Part shown: one piece after another, positions 46,735 through 58,229 of the stretch
How the letters are laid out: each line of letters starts with the position of its first letter
How positions within the stretch are numbered: position 1 is the stretch's first letter
DNA from: Rhizophagus clarus
Lineage: Eukaryota; Glomeromycota; Glomeromycetes; Glomerales; Glomeraceae
Assembly (NCBI GenBank): GCA_015698045.1
Contig: BLAL01000156.1
Location: 1,721,396 to 1,785,395 of the forward strand
DNA length: 64,000 nt
Direction: 5' to 3'
Translations under genes and position numbers: made by a program
The notes under the pieces: generated by a model
Told to the model about the DNA's origin: nothing
Databases searched by the model: none
The model's input: only the letters and a program-made list of their open reading frames with translations

Positions 46735-47160
46735 AAATGAATTTTGAAACATTACAAAATATTTATGTAAAATTACGAATCGTCAAAATATTTTAAAAAG
46801 TTGCAAAATATTACGCAATAAAATTACACAATATTACGAACCGTAAAATTACGAAACTTTGCATATCGTAATATTTCGAAATATTTTAAAAAGTTACAAA
46901 ATATTACGCTTACGCAAACTTGCAGCGGGTCTGGAAACTTACGAAATATTATGTAAAATTACGAAATATTGCGAATGCGTAAAATTACGGAATATTATGA
47001 ACCGTAAAATTACAAAACTTTGCATATCATAATATTTCGAAATATTTTAAAAAGTTACAAAATATTACTCTTCCGCAAACTTGCGACAGGTCTGGAAACT
47101 TACGAAATATTACGATGCGTAATCTTGCGCAACTTTTCGCACTATAAAATTTCCTGATGA
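46735..47160 (-). repeat. TACG-rich repeat sharing the TCATCAGG terminus (minus orientation)
   Basis: Read on the minus strand, this starts TCATCAGGAAATTTTATAG at 47160, the same 19 bases that begin copies A and B. It then continues with TTACG/CGTAA-rich sequence containing two ~150-base subrepeats with TTCCAGACC and CAAGTTTGCG. The later part does not match copies A and B, so this is another member or relative of the same family. It is inserted in a Harbinger transposase fragment. Confidence 0.65.
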
Positions 47161-47319
47161 TCTACCTTTTAATAAACTAAACGCTTATTCTATTTTAATT
47201 CTTGTTTGTGAATGTTTAAGATTAAAATATGTTTCCTTTTGAGTTAATCCTCTACCAATATCTTTATAAGAAACTATTAACCAACTAAGATTCAGATACC
47301 CCTTATCATCTAAAAGGTA
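47161..47319 (-). pseudogene. PIF/Harbinger (DDE_Tnp_4) transposase, C-terminal fragment
   Basis: A 53-codon minus-strand reading starts YLLDDKGYLNLSWLIVSYKD, continues with KHSQTRIKIE and ends AFSLLKGR. It matches the C-terminal DDE_Tnp_4 block (GDxGYPLLPWLMTPY...N..HS..R..IERAFGLLKGR), including the second catalytic Asp region. One TAA interrupts it, where a codon such as CGA or AGA is expected before AF. Upstream of 47319 the frame is lost. It ends exactly at the TCATCAGG terminus of the neighbouring repeat. Confidence 0.7.
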
Positions 47320-48394
47320 TTTTTATTAAAATTTGTTACTAAATTATTTCTGGTATTAAATTTATTATAAAGATTAGAATTTACTAAAACTTTACTATTG
47401 TTACTCTGGTCAGTTCGTCGATCAGGTAACTATGACTTGGAGACAGGGATACAATAGATATGTCTCAAGTCCAATCAACAAGACACACTATTCACAAAGG
47501 GACAGTTCGTTTATAAGGTAAAAGAGTTTATTTATTAATTATATGAACTTGTTATTATAACTTTGTTATTACACTCTGATATTTTTCAACTAAAAAGAAA
47601 TTTCAGGATATTTATACAAAATAAAATATATTTAAAAATATAACAAATAAATCTAATATATCAAATAAAACTAATAAATCAAATAAATAAAATAAATCAA
47701 TTAAATCAAATAAATCAGATAAATCAAATAAAACTGATATATCAAATAAATCGGAAATATCAAAAATAACAGGCTATGATGGCTTTGGCTTAGGCGGCTC
47801 TATATACTTTGCCACAATGTCACGTGATTACTACGCCAACAGTTCTCCTCTTCTTTAGTTTGAACTCCGTTGAAAACTCTTTTCTTTTTACCACACTACA
47901 CACCCAACCCGCTAGTACATAGGGGTCACTCGTGATATACCAAGTTAAGAGGTCCCCGAAGGGAATTCGTGCCAAAGCCCGAAATTAGCAAGGCATAGAA
48001 GCCGATCATTTTAGCCAGGAATGACCGAGTATGTGTGACAGCGATTTTGTGTTGATGATGGACTCATATTTATACCAATTTTTGAATTTGTTAGAATTAT
48101 GGAATTGGAAATTAATGGAAAAGTGTTGGTAAATTCTGATAAAATTTGGTTTGATTTTTGGTGGTAATTTCTGGGAAGTTTCATCATTTAAATTTTCATC
48201 AATGTCGCACTATCTCAAAATCATTTTCATCTTTTTTTTCTTCATTAATTTTCAATGACTCGCACTGATACCAATGTTGCTCGTCGAAAACTTCGCAGTT
48301 CGCGCGCCTCTCGAGGCTAAAATAATAAAAAAAAACATAATAAACCAAGTAAGGCCGTCAGAAGAAGGCATTTTCGAAGAAAAGGCATTGATAA
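47320..48394. other. Mixed non-coding stretch with an AAATAAATC microsatellite
   Basis: About 47620-47770 is an imperfect AAATAAATC/AAACTAAT repeat. The 47770-48060 part is GC-richer, ordinary-looking sequence without an identified gene. At 48257-48394 a plus-strand frame with very basic residues (MTRTDTNVARRKLRSSRASR, one TAA, then more Lys/Arg) runs up to the CACAGG terminus at 48395 and may be a gene fragment cut by that insertion. Confidence 0.4.
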
Positions 48395-48534
48395 CACAGG
48401 TCGAATAAAAAAAAATCTCCAAAAATTGGCAGTCTGATTTTTGTCCGATTTTTGGATATATTTGTCTGATTTGTGGTTTTTTGTTGCCAATTTTATGCGC
48501 GAATTGTTCATGAACGGCATTGCCGATTTGTGCC

Positions 48535-48640
48535 AAAAAATCGGCATTCCTATTTTTAAATAGTGCATGCAAATCGGCACTCCGATTTTTAAATAGTGCA
48601 TGCAAATCAGCACTCTGATTTTTAAATAGTGCATACAAAT
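48535..48640. repeat. 33-bp tandem repeat, three units
   Basis: The unit is AAATCGGCACTCCGATTTTT followed by AAATAGTGCATGC. The period is a multiple of three, so the minus strand stays open through it (MHYLKIGVPIC). The AATCGGCA word recurs at both ends of this element family. Confidence 0.8.
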
Positions 48641-48779
48641 TCAACCAAATTAGCTAAATTTATTTTATTTATATTTATGAAGTACGACACATGCAAAAAT
48701 TTATTTTTTCTCAAAAAATTTTATTCAAAGTAGTTTAATTTAAAAATTTACATGTTTTATTAGTAATTAAAAAATAAGA

Positions 48780-50370
48780 ATTTATTAAAAAGAAATCTAT
48801 AATGAAAGTAAAAAAATGAATCAAAGTAAAGAAATGTGTTAAAAAATAAGAATAACAATAAAGAAAAAAAGAAATGGGGGGAAATGAAAAGAAGTAAGGG
48901 GAAACAAAAAAAAATGAAAAGAATACAAAGGTAAAGAAAATGAAAGGAATGAAGAAGGAAATGTAAGAAAAAAGGATAGTGTAATATAAAAAAAAAAACA
49001 AAAAGAATAGTAGGAAAACATAAAGAAACGAAAAGAGAGAAGGGAGATATAAAGGAGTGAAAAAAAGGAGGGGGAAACGTAAAGGAACAAAAAGAAAGGA
49101 AGGAAATGTAGAAGAACAAAAAAAAAGGAGAAAATGCAAAGGAACAAAACGAAAAGAAGGGGAAACATAAAGTGATGAAACAAAAAGGAGAGTGAAACGT
49201 AATAGAACGAAAAAAATGGAAGGCAAAACGTAAAAAAAGAAAAAATAGAGGAAACATGAAGAAATGAAAGAGAAATGTGAATATACAAAAGAATTGAAGG
49301 GGAGATGAAAAGAATGAAGAGAAGTGAAAAGAAACAAAAAGAAACAAAAGAGACAAAATAAACCGAAAGGTGGGTGAAAAGAAAAGAATGAAGGAGGAAG
49401 TGAAAATAAACAAAATAAATAGTAGAAAAACATAAAGAACGTAAAGGAACGAAAGGGAAACGTAAAGGAACAAAAAGAAAGGAAAGAAATGTAAAAAAAC
49501 AAAAAAAAAAGGAGGAAATGCAAATCAACAAAACGAAAAGAAGGGGAAACATAAAGTGATGAAACAAAAAGGAGTGAAACGTAATAGAATGAAAAAAATG
49601 GAAGGCAAAACGTAAAAAAAGAAAAATAGAGGAAACATGAAGAAATGAAAGAGAAATGTGAATATACAAAAGAATTAAAGGGGAGATGAAAAGAATGAAG
49701 AGAAGTGAAAAGAAACAAAAGGAAACAAAAGAAACAAAGTAAACCGAAAGGTGGGTGAAAAGAAAAGAATGGAGGAGAAGTGAAAATAAATGAAAAGAAT
49801 AGTAGGAAAACATAAAGAAACGGAAAGAAAAGAAGGGAAACGTAAAGGAACGAAAAGAAAGAAGGGGGAAACGTAAAGGAACAAAAAGAAAGGAAAGAAA
49901 TGTAAAAGAACAAAAAAAAGAGGAAATGAAATGAAAAGGGAAAGGAACGAAATGAAAAGAAGGGGGAAGCGTAAAGGGTGAAATGAAAGGAGGGAAAATA
50001 TAAAAAATAAAATGAAAAGAGGAGGAACGTAAAGAGACAAATGAAAAGGAGATGAAACGTAAAGGAATAAAGCAAAAATGAGAGCAAATGTAAAGTGATG
50101 AAATGAAAAGGAGGGTTAAACGTAATAACCGAAAAAAAAATAGAAGGAAAAACGTAAAAAAAAAAGAAAAAAAAGAGGAAGAAATGAAAGAGAAATGTGA
50201 ATATACAAAAATAATTGAAGGGAGACGAAAAGAATGGAAAACAAACGAAAAGAAACACAGGGGATAAAAGAAAAAATGAAAGAAAAGTTAGTAAATAACG
50301 AAATGTAATCGATCATAAAAAAATAAAATGAAATAAAAAGAAACATACTTGTAAAGAAGCCCAATTACTA
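48780..50370. repeat. Purine-rich low-complexity block (GGAAACGTAAAGGAA type)
   Basis: About 1.6 kb in which the plus strand is almost all A and G, built from loosely repeated words such as GGAAACGTAAAGGAACAAAA and GAAAAGAATGAAGGAG. A ~510-base internal duplication is visible (about 49130-49400 against 49500-49800 shares the same order of words). The long minus-strand Phe/Ser/Leu-rich frames are by-products of the missing purine stops. Confidence 0.75.
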
Positions 50371-50387
50371 AAAACATTTGATCGGAA

Positions 50388-50777
50388 CCTGCAAAAAAAA
50401 GATGGATTCGTTAGTAAAACGTTTCCTAAAAAAAAAAGAAAAAATAAAGTTTCGAAAATTTCGAAACTTACATTCATTACGCCCACGGCCATCGTCCAAG
50501 AATCGAAAACTAGAAGCTACAAAAAAAAGATGAAAACGTTAGTAAAACGTTTCCTAAAAAAAACAAAGAAAAAAAAAGTTTTGAAAATTTCGAAACTTAC
50601 ATTCATTATGCCCACGGCCATCGTCCAAGAATCGAAGACCAGAAGCTACAAAAAAAAAGATGGAAACGTTAGTAAAAACGTCTCCTAAAAAAAAACAAAG
50701 AAAAAAAAAGTTTCGAAAATTTTGAAACTTACATTCATTACGCCCACGGCCATCATCCAAGAATCGAAGACCAGAAG
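50388..50777 (-). other. Tandem array of three 45-nt exons with full splice signals
   Basis: Three minus-strand segments (50733-50777, 50601-50645, 50472-50516) are each exactly 45 nt. Each is preceded by a T-rich tract ending TGTAG and followed by GTAAGT. The intervening ~84-nt sequences each contain a perfect TACTAAC branch-point word about 20-25 bases before the acceptor. In one frame every exon encodes a variant of SGLRFLDDGRGRNE, joined phase 1 to phase 1. A further acceptor (GCAG) at 50389 leads into an open SDQMFLVIGLLYK. A degenerate fourth copy lies near 50877. The host gene is unknown; it may belong to the outer element. Confidence 0.55.
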
Positions 50778-51364
50778 CTACAAAAAAAAAGATGGAAACG
50801 TTAGTAAACGTTTCCTAAAAAAAAAGAAAAAATAAAGTTTTGAAAATGAAAATTTTCGAAATTTACATTAATTACGCCCATCGTCTAAGGAGAGAAAAAA
50901 GAGATATTGGTACGTTTCTAAAATCATTAATAATAAAACCTATTGTCAATTCGCCTTTCTGAAATCTTCAAGGCTGCATTCTACAAAAATGAAGAAAAGA
51001 AAGAAACATTAGAATGTTTCTTTAACACGAAACTTGCCATTTTTACAATAAAGCTAAAAATTTTTTTTTAAAATTAAATAAAAAAAAATTCGTTTTTTAA
51101 ATTAAAAAAAATTCATTTTTATGTTAAATAAAAAAAAATACGGCTTCTTTGGATGACGGTATTTCAGTGGTGTGTACCAACTTTTTGTTTGTTTGTTTTT
51201 TTATTTAAAGAAATACATTCTAACAGTTGCTTTTTTTTATTTGTAAATGAGCAGAAGGAAAAAAATGAAATGTAATAAGCAAAAATAAAAAAAAATTATC
51301 AATAAATCAATAAACAAATGATGTAATTATATAGTCAGCCAATTAAAGATGATCATTTTTGATT

Positions 51365-51508
51365 GAAAAATTGGCAGAGTTATATAAAAATTGGCAGAAT
51401 TATATAAAAATAGGCAGAATTATATAAAAATCGGCAGAATTATATAAAATCGGCAGAATTACATAAAAATTGGCAGAATTACATAAAAATCGGCAGAATT
51501 ACATAAAA
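51365..51508. repeat. 20-bp tandem repeat (ATCGGCAGAATTACATAAAA)
   Basis: About seven units end exactly at the inner element's CACAGG terminus. The same repeat resumes at 61306 on the other side, with two and a half more units up to AAGAGC. Confidence 0.85.
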
Positions 51509-51511
51509 CAC

Positions 51512-52020
51512 AGGTCGAATGAAAAAAAATCGGATTTTGCTCTATTTAAAATAGCCTTGCCGACTTCAATATAGAATATGCCAAATTTTGCTTATTTTAG
51601 TATAGCCATATCTATTTTTGCCGATTTTTGTTAAATTCCGATTTTTCAGTTATAAATGCCAATTTTAGCGGCCGATTTTTACCTTTTTTTAAATAAATGC
51701 CGATATTTAAACCGGAGATATTATATTTATTATATACTTTACCCTTTTCGTATAGTTCGAATAAAGGATTTTATCTTATTTAAAATTCCCTTGCCGACTT
51801 CAATAAGGCTTTGCCGATTATTTTACTAATTTTTTGCCGATTTTTGTTAACTTCCAATTTTTCATCCAGAAATGCCGATTTTAGCGGCCGATTTTTACCT
51901 TTTTTTAATTAAATGCCGATATTTAAACCGGAGATATTATATTTAGTGTAAACTTTACCGCTTTTGACATAGGTCGAATAAAGATTTTACTCTATTTAAA
52001 ATAGCCTTTGCCGATATTTA
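51512..52020. repeat. Left subterminal repeats of the inner element (~225-235 bp period)
   Basis: Three successive blocks begin with a version of the terminus (GGTCGAAT at 51512, AGTTCGAATAAAGGATTTT at about 51745, AGGTCGAATAAAGATTTT at about 51966). Each is followed by CTATTTAAAATAGCCTTGCCG and GCGGCCGATTTTTACC, so the terminal region itself has been duplicated. Confidence 0.75.
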
Positions 52021-53326
52021 AATTGTAATATTTCGTAATTTTACATCATAGGATTTTTGAAATTATTTATTATACTAATAAATATAAGATACTATTCTAA
52101 ATATTCTACTTGTTTTGTACATTGAATTCCCAGTTGGTTCGATTTCACAAACAATAACTGAAGTATTCATAAGGTTGAACAGTGATAATCGAAACTGATG
52201 AGATCGCATTGATAAGGCCTATTCCTAAAAAGTTAATTAATCACATTTAATTAAACGCTATTTAATTGTACTATTTTTTTTTTTTCAAAAAAAAACTTTC
52301 TTTCTGAAAGAAGAGTCTGCCTCCTATACCGTTTGCCATCGTGCATAGTGTGTTATAGGAAAGGTGGGCTAGGTGGCCACCTAAAGTTTGTAAATAACTC
52401 TGGTACCAAAGTTGATGATCTATTTACTATACATAGACCTCTCGCTTCGAATTTTGGTTATGATAATTCCGCCTCCTCTGTCGCATTATTCGTCGAAGTC
52501 TAAATAGATATCATTATGACTTATGAGTAAAATATTTACAATAATAATGTAAATTCTTTAATCATAGTTAAAATAGGCATGATGGGATAACTCATATATC
52601 ATGAGCTCTGTCTGTGCGAAGTGCCGTTTTATTTATAATCAAAGTAGACTTAAGTCGTAAGTAACTTTGATTATCATTGATTAGGAAAGTACATGCAACG
52701 AAAATCCTTTATCAAGGGGTAAAATAGGCATGATGGGATAACTCATATATCATGAGCTCTGTCTGTGCGAAGTGCCGTTTTATTTATAATCAAAGTAGGC
52801 TTAAGTCGTAAGTAACTTGATTATAACAATGATGATTATTGGAGAATTAAGTTGCAACATTTTTAAACATTTTTGAATAAGTGCCGTATTAATTTAATGT
52901 AATTGTTACCCTTTTCAAATAAGAAGGGCCGATTTGCAATACAGCTTTGCCGGCCTTAAATGTATTTATATAGCCAGAATAATTGTTTTATACTTTATGT
53001 GATATTTAATTAAAATAAAATAAACCTTTGATATCTAAAAATTATTACATGATTAGAGTTATTAATCACAAAGTATGGTGCTTGTATCGTAATGCCGTAA
53101 TAAAAGACCGATTTGCAATACAACTTTGCCGGCTCAAAATAAGATCTCTTGTTATCTGAATTATCTGATTTTTCACGCGGTTAGAATTAATTACGGTATA
53201 TGTAACCTTTATCGTTATTCTTGTGCCAAAAAAAAATGATTGTTATAATTTAATCAAATACAAATGCTATAATTGAATTCGCCATTCCGATTTTACATAT
53301 AATTCATTTTATATTATATAAAGTTT
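52021..53326. other. Non-coding left arm of the inner element with a 105-bp direct repeat
   Basis: It contains two near-identical copies of an AATAGGCATGATGGGATAAC...GTCGTAAGTAACTT block (about 52570-52676 and 52721-52825). Near 52930 and 53100 there is a repeated GCCGATTTGCAATACAGCTT-type word. The transposase 3' UTR lies at the right end. No gene was seen. Confidence 0.6.
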
Positions 53327-56300
53327 TTAAAACGAAATTTTTTTATTTAAAGGAATCACAGCCATATATTCTTTTGTTTTTCTCGTCCCAGTATCAAAAT
53401 TACATTTAATGAATTTTCCTATTATATGATGTATGGGTATAATACTGTCTCTTCTCATATCATAAAACTCATTTGTCCATAATTCCATATTACATGATTT
53501 TATGTCGTTATCTACTTGGCAATAATATCTTGTACTATGATCTTGAACCGGTTTGTACCATTTGACTAACGCTAATGAATGGGTTAATGATCGTGAACTA
53601 TTTAAATGAATAGTATGCTCAAAATAAAATTGTACTTGACCGGGATAAACATCGATCGATCCATCATAATGTACAAATCGAGCTAATATATATGAGGATT
53701 TTTCGTGACGAGCAGCCTGAACAGAATCATATATGTCCGCCCCAATTCTTATTCTCCCATATTGTATAATTCTAGGGTTTACGACAGTACCGTTATTTGA
53801 ACCTATTATAGAGTAGATGGAGATGAAACAATAATCATTATACAAACTATTATAAAATTCTACCAGTAGGTCCAAAATTTGGTTTGGAAGGGTAGTTTCT
53901 TTGCGCGGTTTCATTAGCAACCCAGGAAAACATTCCGTTCCGTAAGCCGAATCTTCCTCAATAAGAGATAGTCTTATAAAATTTTGATACTCATCGCTCG
54001 CAAAATCATCAAGTGCAGCCAAGCTGCCAACAGATTTTCTTGGTTCTATTATCTCCAAGGAGGAAAATAAGTGATCGTTGTCACAATTTGAGAGGAAGTA
54101 TTGAAGGATTGTATTTTCGGACATAATTCTTAGTAGTTCAGGTTCAATATTACGTCTGCTATTATTATAAGAACCTACAATTTTTAAAAATAATTAATAA
54201 CATTGCGATTTTCAAATCGGAAAAATTAAATCACGTACCTAAAATTCCGTTCATCCGTTCAAAGCTATAACACCAGAATGAGGACAAAGGACCATAGTCT
54301 AATGCGCATTCACAGATATGGAGACAGAGATGCAGATTAGGACTTATTTTTTCTTGACCATATTTTTGTTCAATTAATTTGTTCATCTCTATCAGTCTTG
54401 TAAACGCTTCATTTAACATATTTTTTTGTAGCTCTCGGTTTGTTAAGATCTTGCAAGCGCGCACGAAATATGCAAGAATTTTTCGGTCGATGTATCCAAG
54501 GAAACTCCATGTGATAGGTATTGCAAAAATTAACATGAAGGTTTTCCACATGTCCGCCGTGAAACTTGAGAATCCTTCACCGGTAGCTATTCTGACAGGG
54601 CGGCGTCCAAGGTCACTTGGGAACTTTATCATGTCAGCTCTCTCTTGCATAATTTTGAGCTTTTCGTTATTTAATATACCTTCGCCTATCCAGAGTTTCG
54701 TTACGATCCATTTCGCAACACTGAGAAAAAGGCAATGCATAGGATCAACCACGCAAAAGCGAACAGGATTAAAATAAAGCAAGCGGTATATCTCCGACCA
54801 GCGAACATGATGTTCAGAGACATGGGCTCTTCGTGCTTCTTCAGTTGCACATTGTTTCCACTCACTTGCTTTTTCTCTTATTTCATTAATATCTCGCTCA
54901 ACAAACCAGTCGTCTAAATCTGCAAACCCCCCAAAATTTGGTTGATTGTTTATAAAATTTGCCGATTTGTAACATCGGTAGCATGCAATACGAGCCGAGA
55001 TGAAACCACATAATTTCCGAGACGCAGGGACGTCGCTAGAACAGCCAATGATTGCACCACAGACAAATCGACCGTTGTTGTGTTCGTTTGTTTTTATAAA
55101 ATAGCCATTCCACAAACGATTTAACTGGTTAACGATCGGATACAAATAATTGTTAATTTCATGTTGGCTTGGTTCTTTCGGACCAGGCATTACTGCTAGT
55201 GTGAGAATATTGTGTGGCTTGAAGCGTTCATTACGCGGCAAATTACAAAAAACGGCATAAATCACACCAACAGAATATTGTGAATTTACAAATGGCTGGA
55301 ACCAATCCATATTTAACATTAATCCGATATGAGTATCGACAAATTCTTTTGTAAAAAACAGCGCACCATCATCATCTGTAAAACTTTTCCAGACCCTACC
55401 ATCATAGATATCGAATAAAGCTTCAGTTCCGTTTTTCCTTTCTGACCACTTCCGACATGACATTTCAAAATTTTTGCGATTAAAAAAAAGGGTCAATTGT
55501 TGCTTAATATTTATTAACGGGAATGTCATTATCGGACGGAAAATGGGATTATTACTACTATTATTACTATCTATTTTCGTTAATAGAGGGTTATTGCATT
55601 GTTGTCGAAATCGTTCTATTCTGTGATTTGGATAGTTTACAAAACTGCAAGTTGGTATTTCAGTATTGTCTAATAATTCTTTTATATCATACAATTTGTG
55701 ACATCTGTCACAGGCTGCATATTTAATTATCGTTGTGGATATCCCCAACACCTTTTTAGCCATATATAAAGAGGAAGGAAAAGATGAAAATTTATTTTCA
55801 TCTATTGTCAAAAGAAAAAATCTTAAGAACTTGAACAAAGAATCTATAGCTACATTGGAAAGTTTAAATCGTTGTTGATATTGTAATATCCACAAAATAG
55901 TCCAAGTATAATTATCATTAATGTTAATGTTAGGAAGAATTGGTTCGCCGTCATCGAAATCTGTTGATGCAAAATTGACTTCCTCATCGTCATCATCTTC
56001 ATAATCATCGGAATAATTAGAATCGCTATCTTCAGTATCTCCATTTTTATCGTCATCATCTTCAGAATCCCCGTCTTGATCATTCTCGTTTCTTACATTA
56101 TCCAATAATAAATTTTCAAGAACAAGATCAGATATTTTTCCTTTCTTTATCGTTCGATGTTTTGCCGATTCATGTATAGGTGTCTTCTTTGTTAAAAAGA
56201 AATAGTTTCTTGTGAGTAATGGTTCAATATCTTCGGACAATGGTTCAATATCTTCGGACAATTGTTCAATATCTTCAGATAATTGTTCAGTTATATCAGG

Positions 56301-56540
56301 TGATGTATCATTTATCCCTTGTATTGGGTCGCATTCCATTACATCTTCATCAACAGCATCAGATGATATAACATTTGAAGAACCTTCTTGATAATTGTTA
56401 CCAAAATTATTATTCGCATTAGATTTTAATTTATATTTTAACTCATGTTTCAGTTTAGTTCTTGGATCAACCAATTTACCGTTACATTCTTTACAGAAAC
56501 AATGCACTTTGGTTCTGGTTCTTGTATCTAGAGATTCCGA

Positions 56541-56543
<3 letters not shown>
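53327..56543 (-). CDS. CACTA/tnp2 (Plavaka-like) transposase
   Basis: Probable DDE transposase of the inner element, which would bind the termini and cut and join DNA in the nucleus. Two exons (54239-56543 and 53327-54174) give about 1050 residues. The N-terminus has a Cys-rich VHCFCKECNGKLVDPRTK motif common to this family, then an acidic stretch (residues ~155-200). The core has AVMPGPKEPS, RKLCGFISARIACYRCYKSA, WSEIYRLLYFNPVRFCVVDP plus MHCLFLSVAKWIV (conserved Asp at about 597) and FWCYSFERMNGILGSYNNSR (about 755-775, the conserved Glu), all typical of tnp2. The intron splits that last motif. No stop or shift breaks it. A run of 35 A precedes the start codon directly. Confidence 0.85.

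Positions 56544-56578
<35 letters not shown>
56544..56578 (-). promoter_or_regulatory. 35-base poly(A) tract directly before the transposase start codon
   Basis: On the coding (minus) strand 35 consecutive A abut the ATG. It would form an A-only 5' leader next to the start, or act as a nucleosome-free dA:dT tract. The length may be affected by assembly error. Confidence 0.6.
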
Positions 56579-56581
<3 letters not shown>

Positions 56582-58229
56582 GAATTGCAAATCAATCTAA
56601 TTGGTTCAGCAATCCCGATTCTTGGTCCATTTTTGTCAAGGCACAGCTTGGTAATTAAGCTATTTTGATAATAACACATGACAATGATGTCAAGACCAAT
56701 GTATTTTATCAAATACTAAAATATAATTTTATTTTTGCTAATTCTCTAATTAAATTTGGTATTAAGGGGTATAATTATACTAGAAAATTTTTTCAAATTC
56801 AATTAATCTGATTCTTGAAACATGTCAATCGACTTACTAATAAATCTCATATATCATCACGAATTCGAAAGATCCAAATAATTTAAGTAGAGATGTAGCA
56901 ATTTCCTATTCACAGATCAAAATGCGAGAGTTATAAAAAAAGTGTCTTAGTTGTTCGCAACTGCAACAACATCAAAATTTAACACTTGGCCTATTCTTTC
57001 GAATATATCAAAAATTAGGAAAAACTATATTTCATTTTTTTTTATATATTTTCTTTCAAGTCGTCAATTTCTAGTACATCAGTATCATTTAAAGCTGTTA
57101 ACGAGATATCAAATATTTATTATTTTATCTTTTATTGAGTCGCTTACAATAATACGTTGAGTTATAGCATATATACGTTTATTCTAACAATCAGTCATGG
57201 TTAAAATTACTTGTTAATTAATAGAATTGTTTTAATAAATCTTTAATTCTTCTTTTGCCCTTGGCAGTTGGCACAGACGTACAGTTTGTTAATACCACGT
57301 AACTAGATAGTGCATAAATGTCACCCGACGTGATTGGCAGGAGCTATAAAGTTTGTTTGCGTTTACCGCGTTTACCATGCACGTTCTACAAATCGGTGAT
57401 TTCCAATTTGTTTACATTTACTATAAATTTGCTCGTGAGTATGGTACATTTGCGTACGTTTACCACGCTTTCTTTCTTTTTTCTCCACGTTTTAGTACGA
57501 TGCAACAAATTTTCTTTGTTGCCTTTCGTTTTTTTCGTTAATGGTTGACGATATTTTTCGCCTTATTTTTCGCCTTATTTTCGTCGGCTTAACAAAGTAA
57601 GCATATTTCTTTTCGCCAATTATATTTCCTGTCGGAAAAACCAGCTTCCGTAAGTATAACTTTATCAAGCTTCAAATGTGTTATTACTAATTTGGACATG
57701 TTATTTATGATAATGATATAATATTTAGTTTATTAATATATTTTAATTAATTCATTGATATACTTTATTGATATATTTTAATTAATTTATTGATATTTTT
57801 AATTATTAATTGTTTACTGATATATTTTAATTAATTTATTGATATATTCTATTAATTGATAATGCTATAATATTTAGTTTATTGATATATTTTAATTAAT
57901 TGATAGCGATATAATATCTAGTTTACTGATATATTTAAATATTGATTGATTTATCTTAATTTAATTAATGTAGTTTACTGATTATTTTAAATAATACATT
58001 TTAATTAATTGAAAGCGATATAATATCAAGTTTATTTAATTTATTGATTTATTTTAATTAATATTGATAGCGATATATTTTATTAAATGATAACGAATCT
58101 TATTAATTTAATCTATCTTTTATTTTAATCAGACGATAACGAAAATGGTTCAGAAGACGTAAGTAACGGTTATATATAGAGCCTTTGTTTCTTGTTTAAT
58201 CTTTAAATTATCAAATTATCAATATCATA
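56579..58229. promoter_or_regulatory. Central divergent region of the inner element
   Basis: About 1.65 kb between the two outward-facing genes, so both promoters should lie here. It contains a GC-richer patch with repeated CGTTTACC words (about 57355-57470). Then there is a ~400-base AT-rich block (57690-58120) made of TTTATTGATATATTTTAATT units. A possible upstream non-coding or small exon ends at a GTAAGT donor at 58159. No other gene is supported. Confidence 0.5.

Noticed and set aside
47410-48060. Possible LTR between the Harbinger fragment and the outer element
   Set aside because: No second copy, no TG...CA borders, and no primer-binding or polypurine site could be seen.
48735-50258. 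507-residue Phe/Ser/Leu-rich minus-strand ORF and overlapping long frames
   Set aside because: All frames of this strand are long because the purine-rich plus strand lacks stop complements. The composition is repetitive, no domain is visible, and several frames are open at once.
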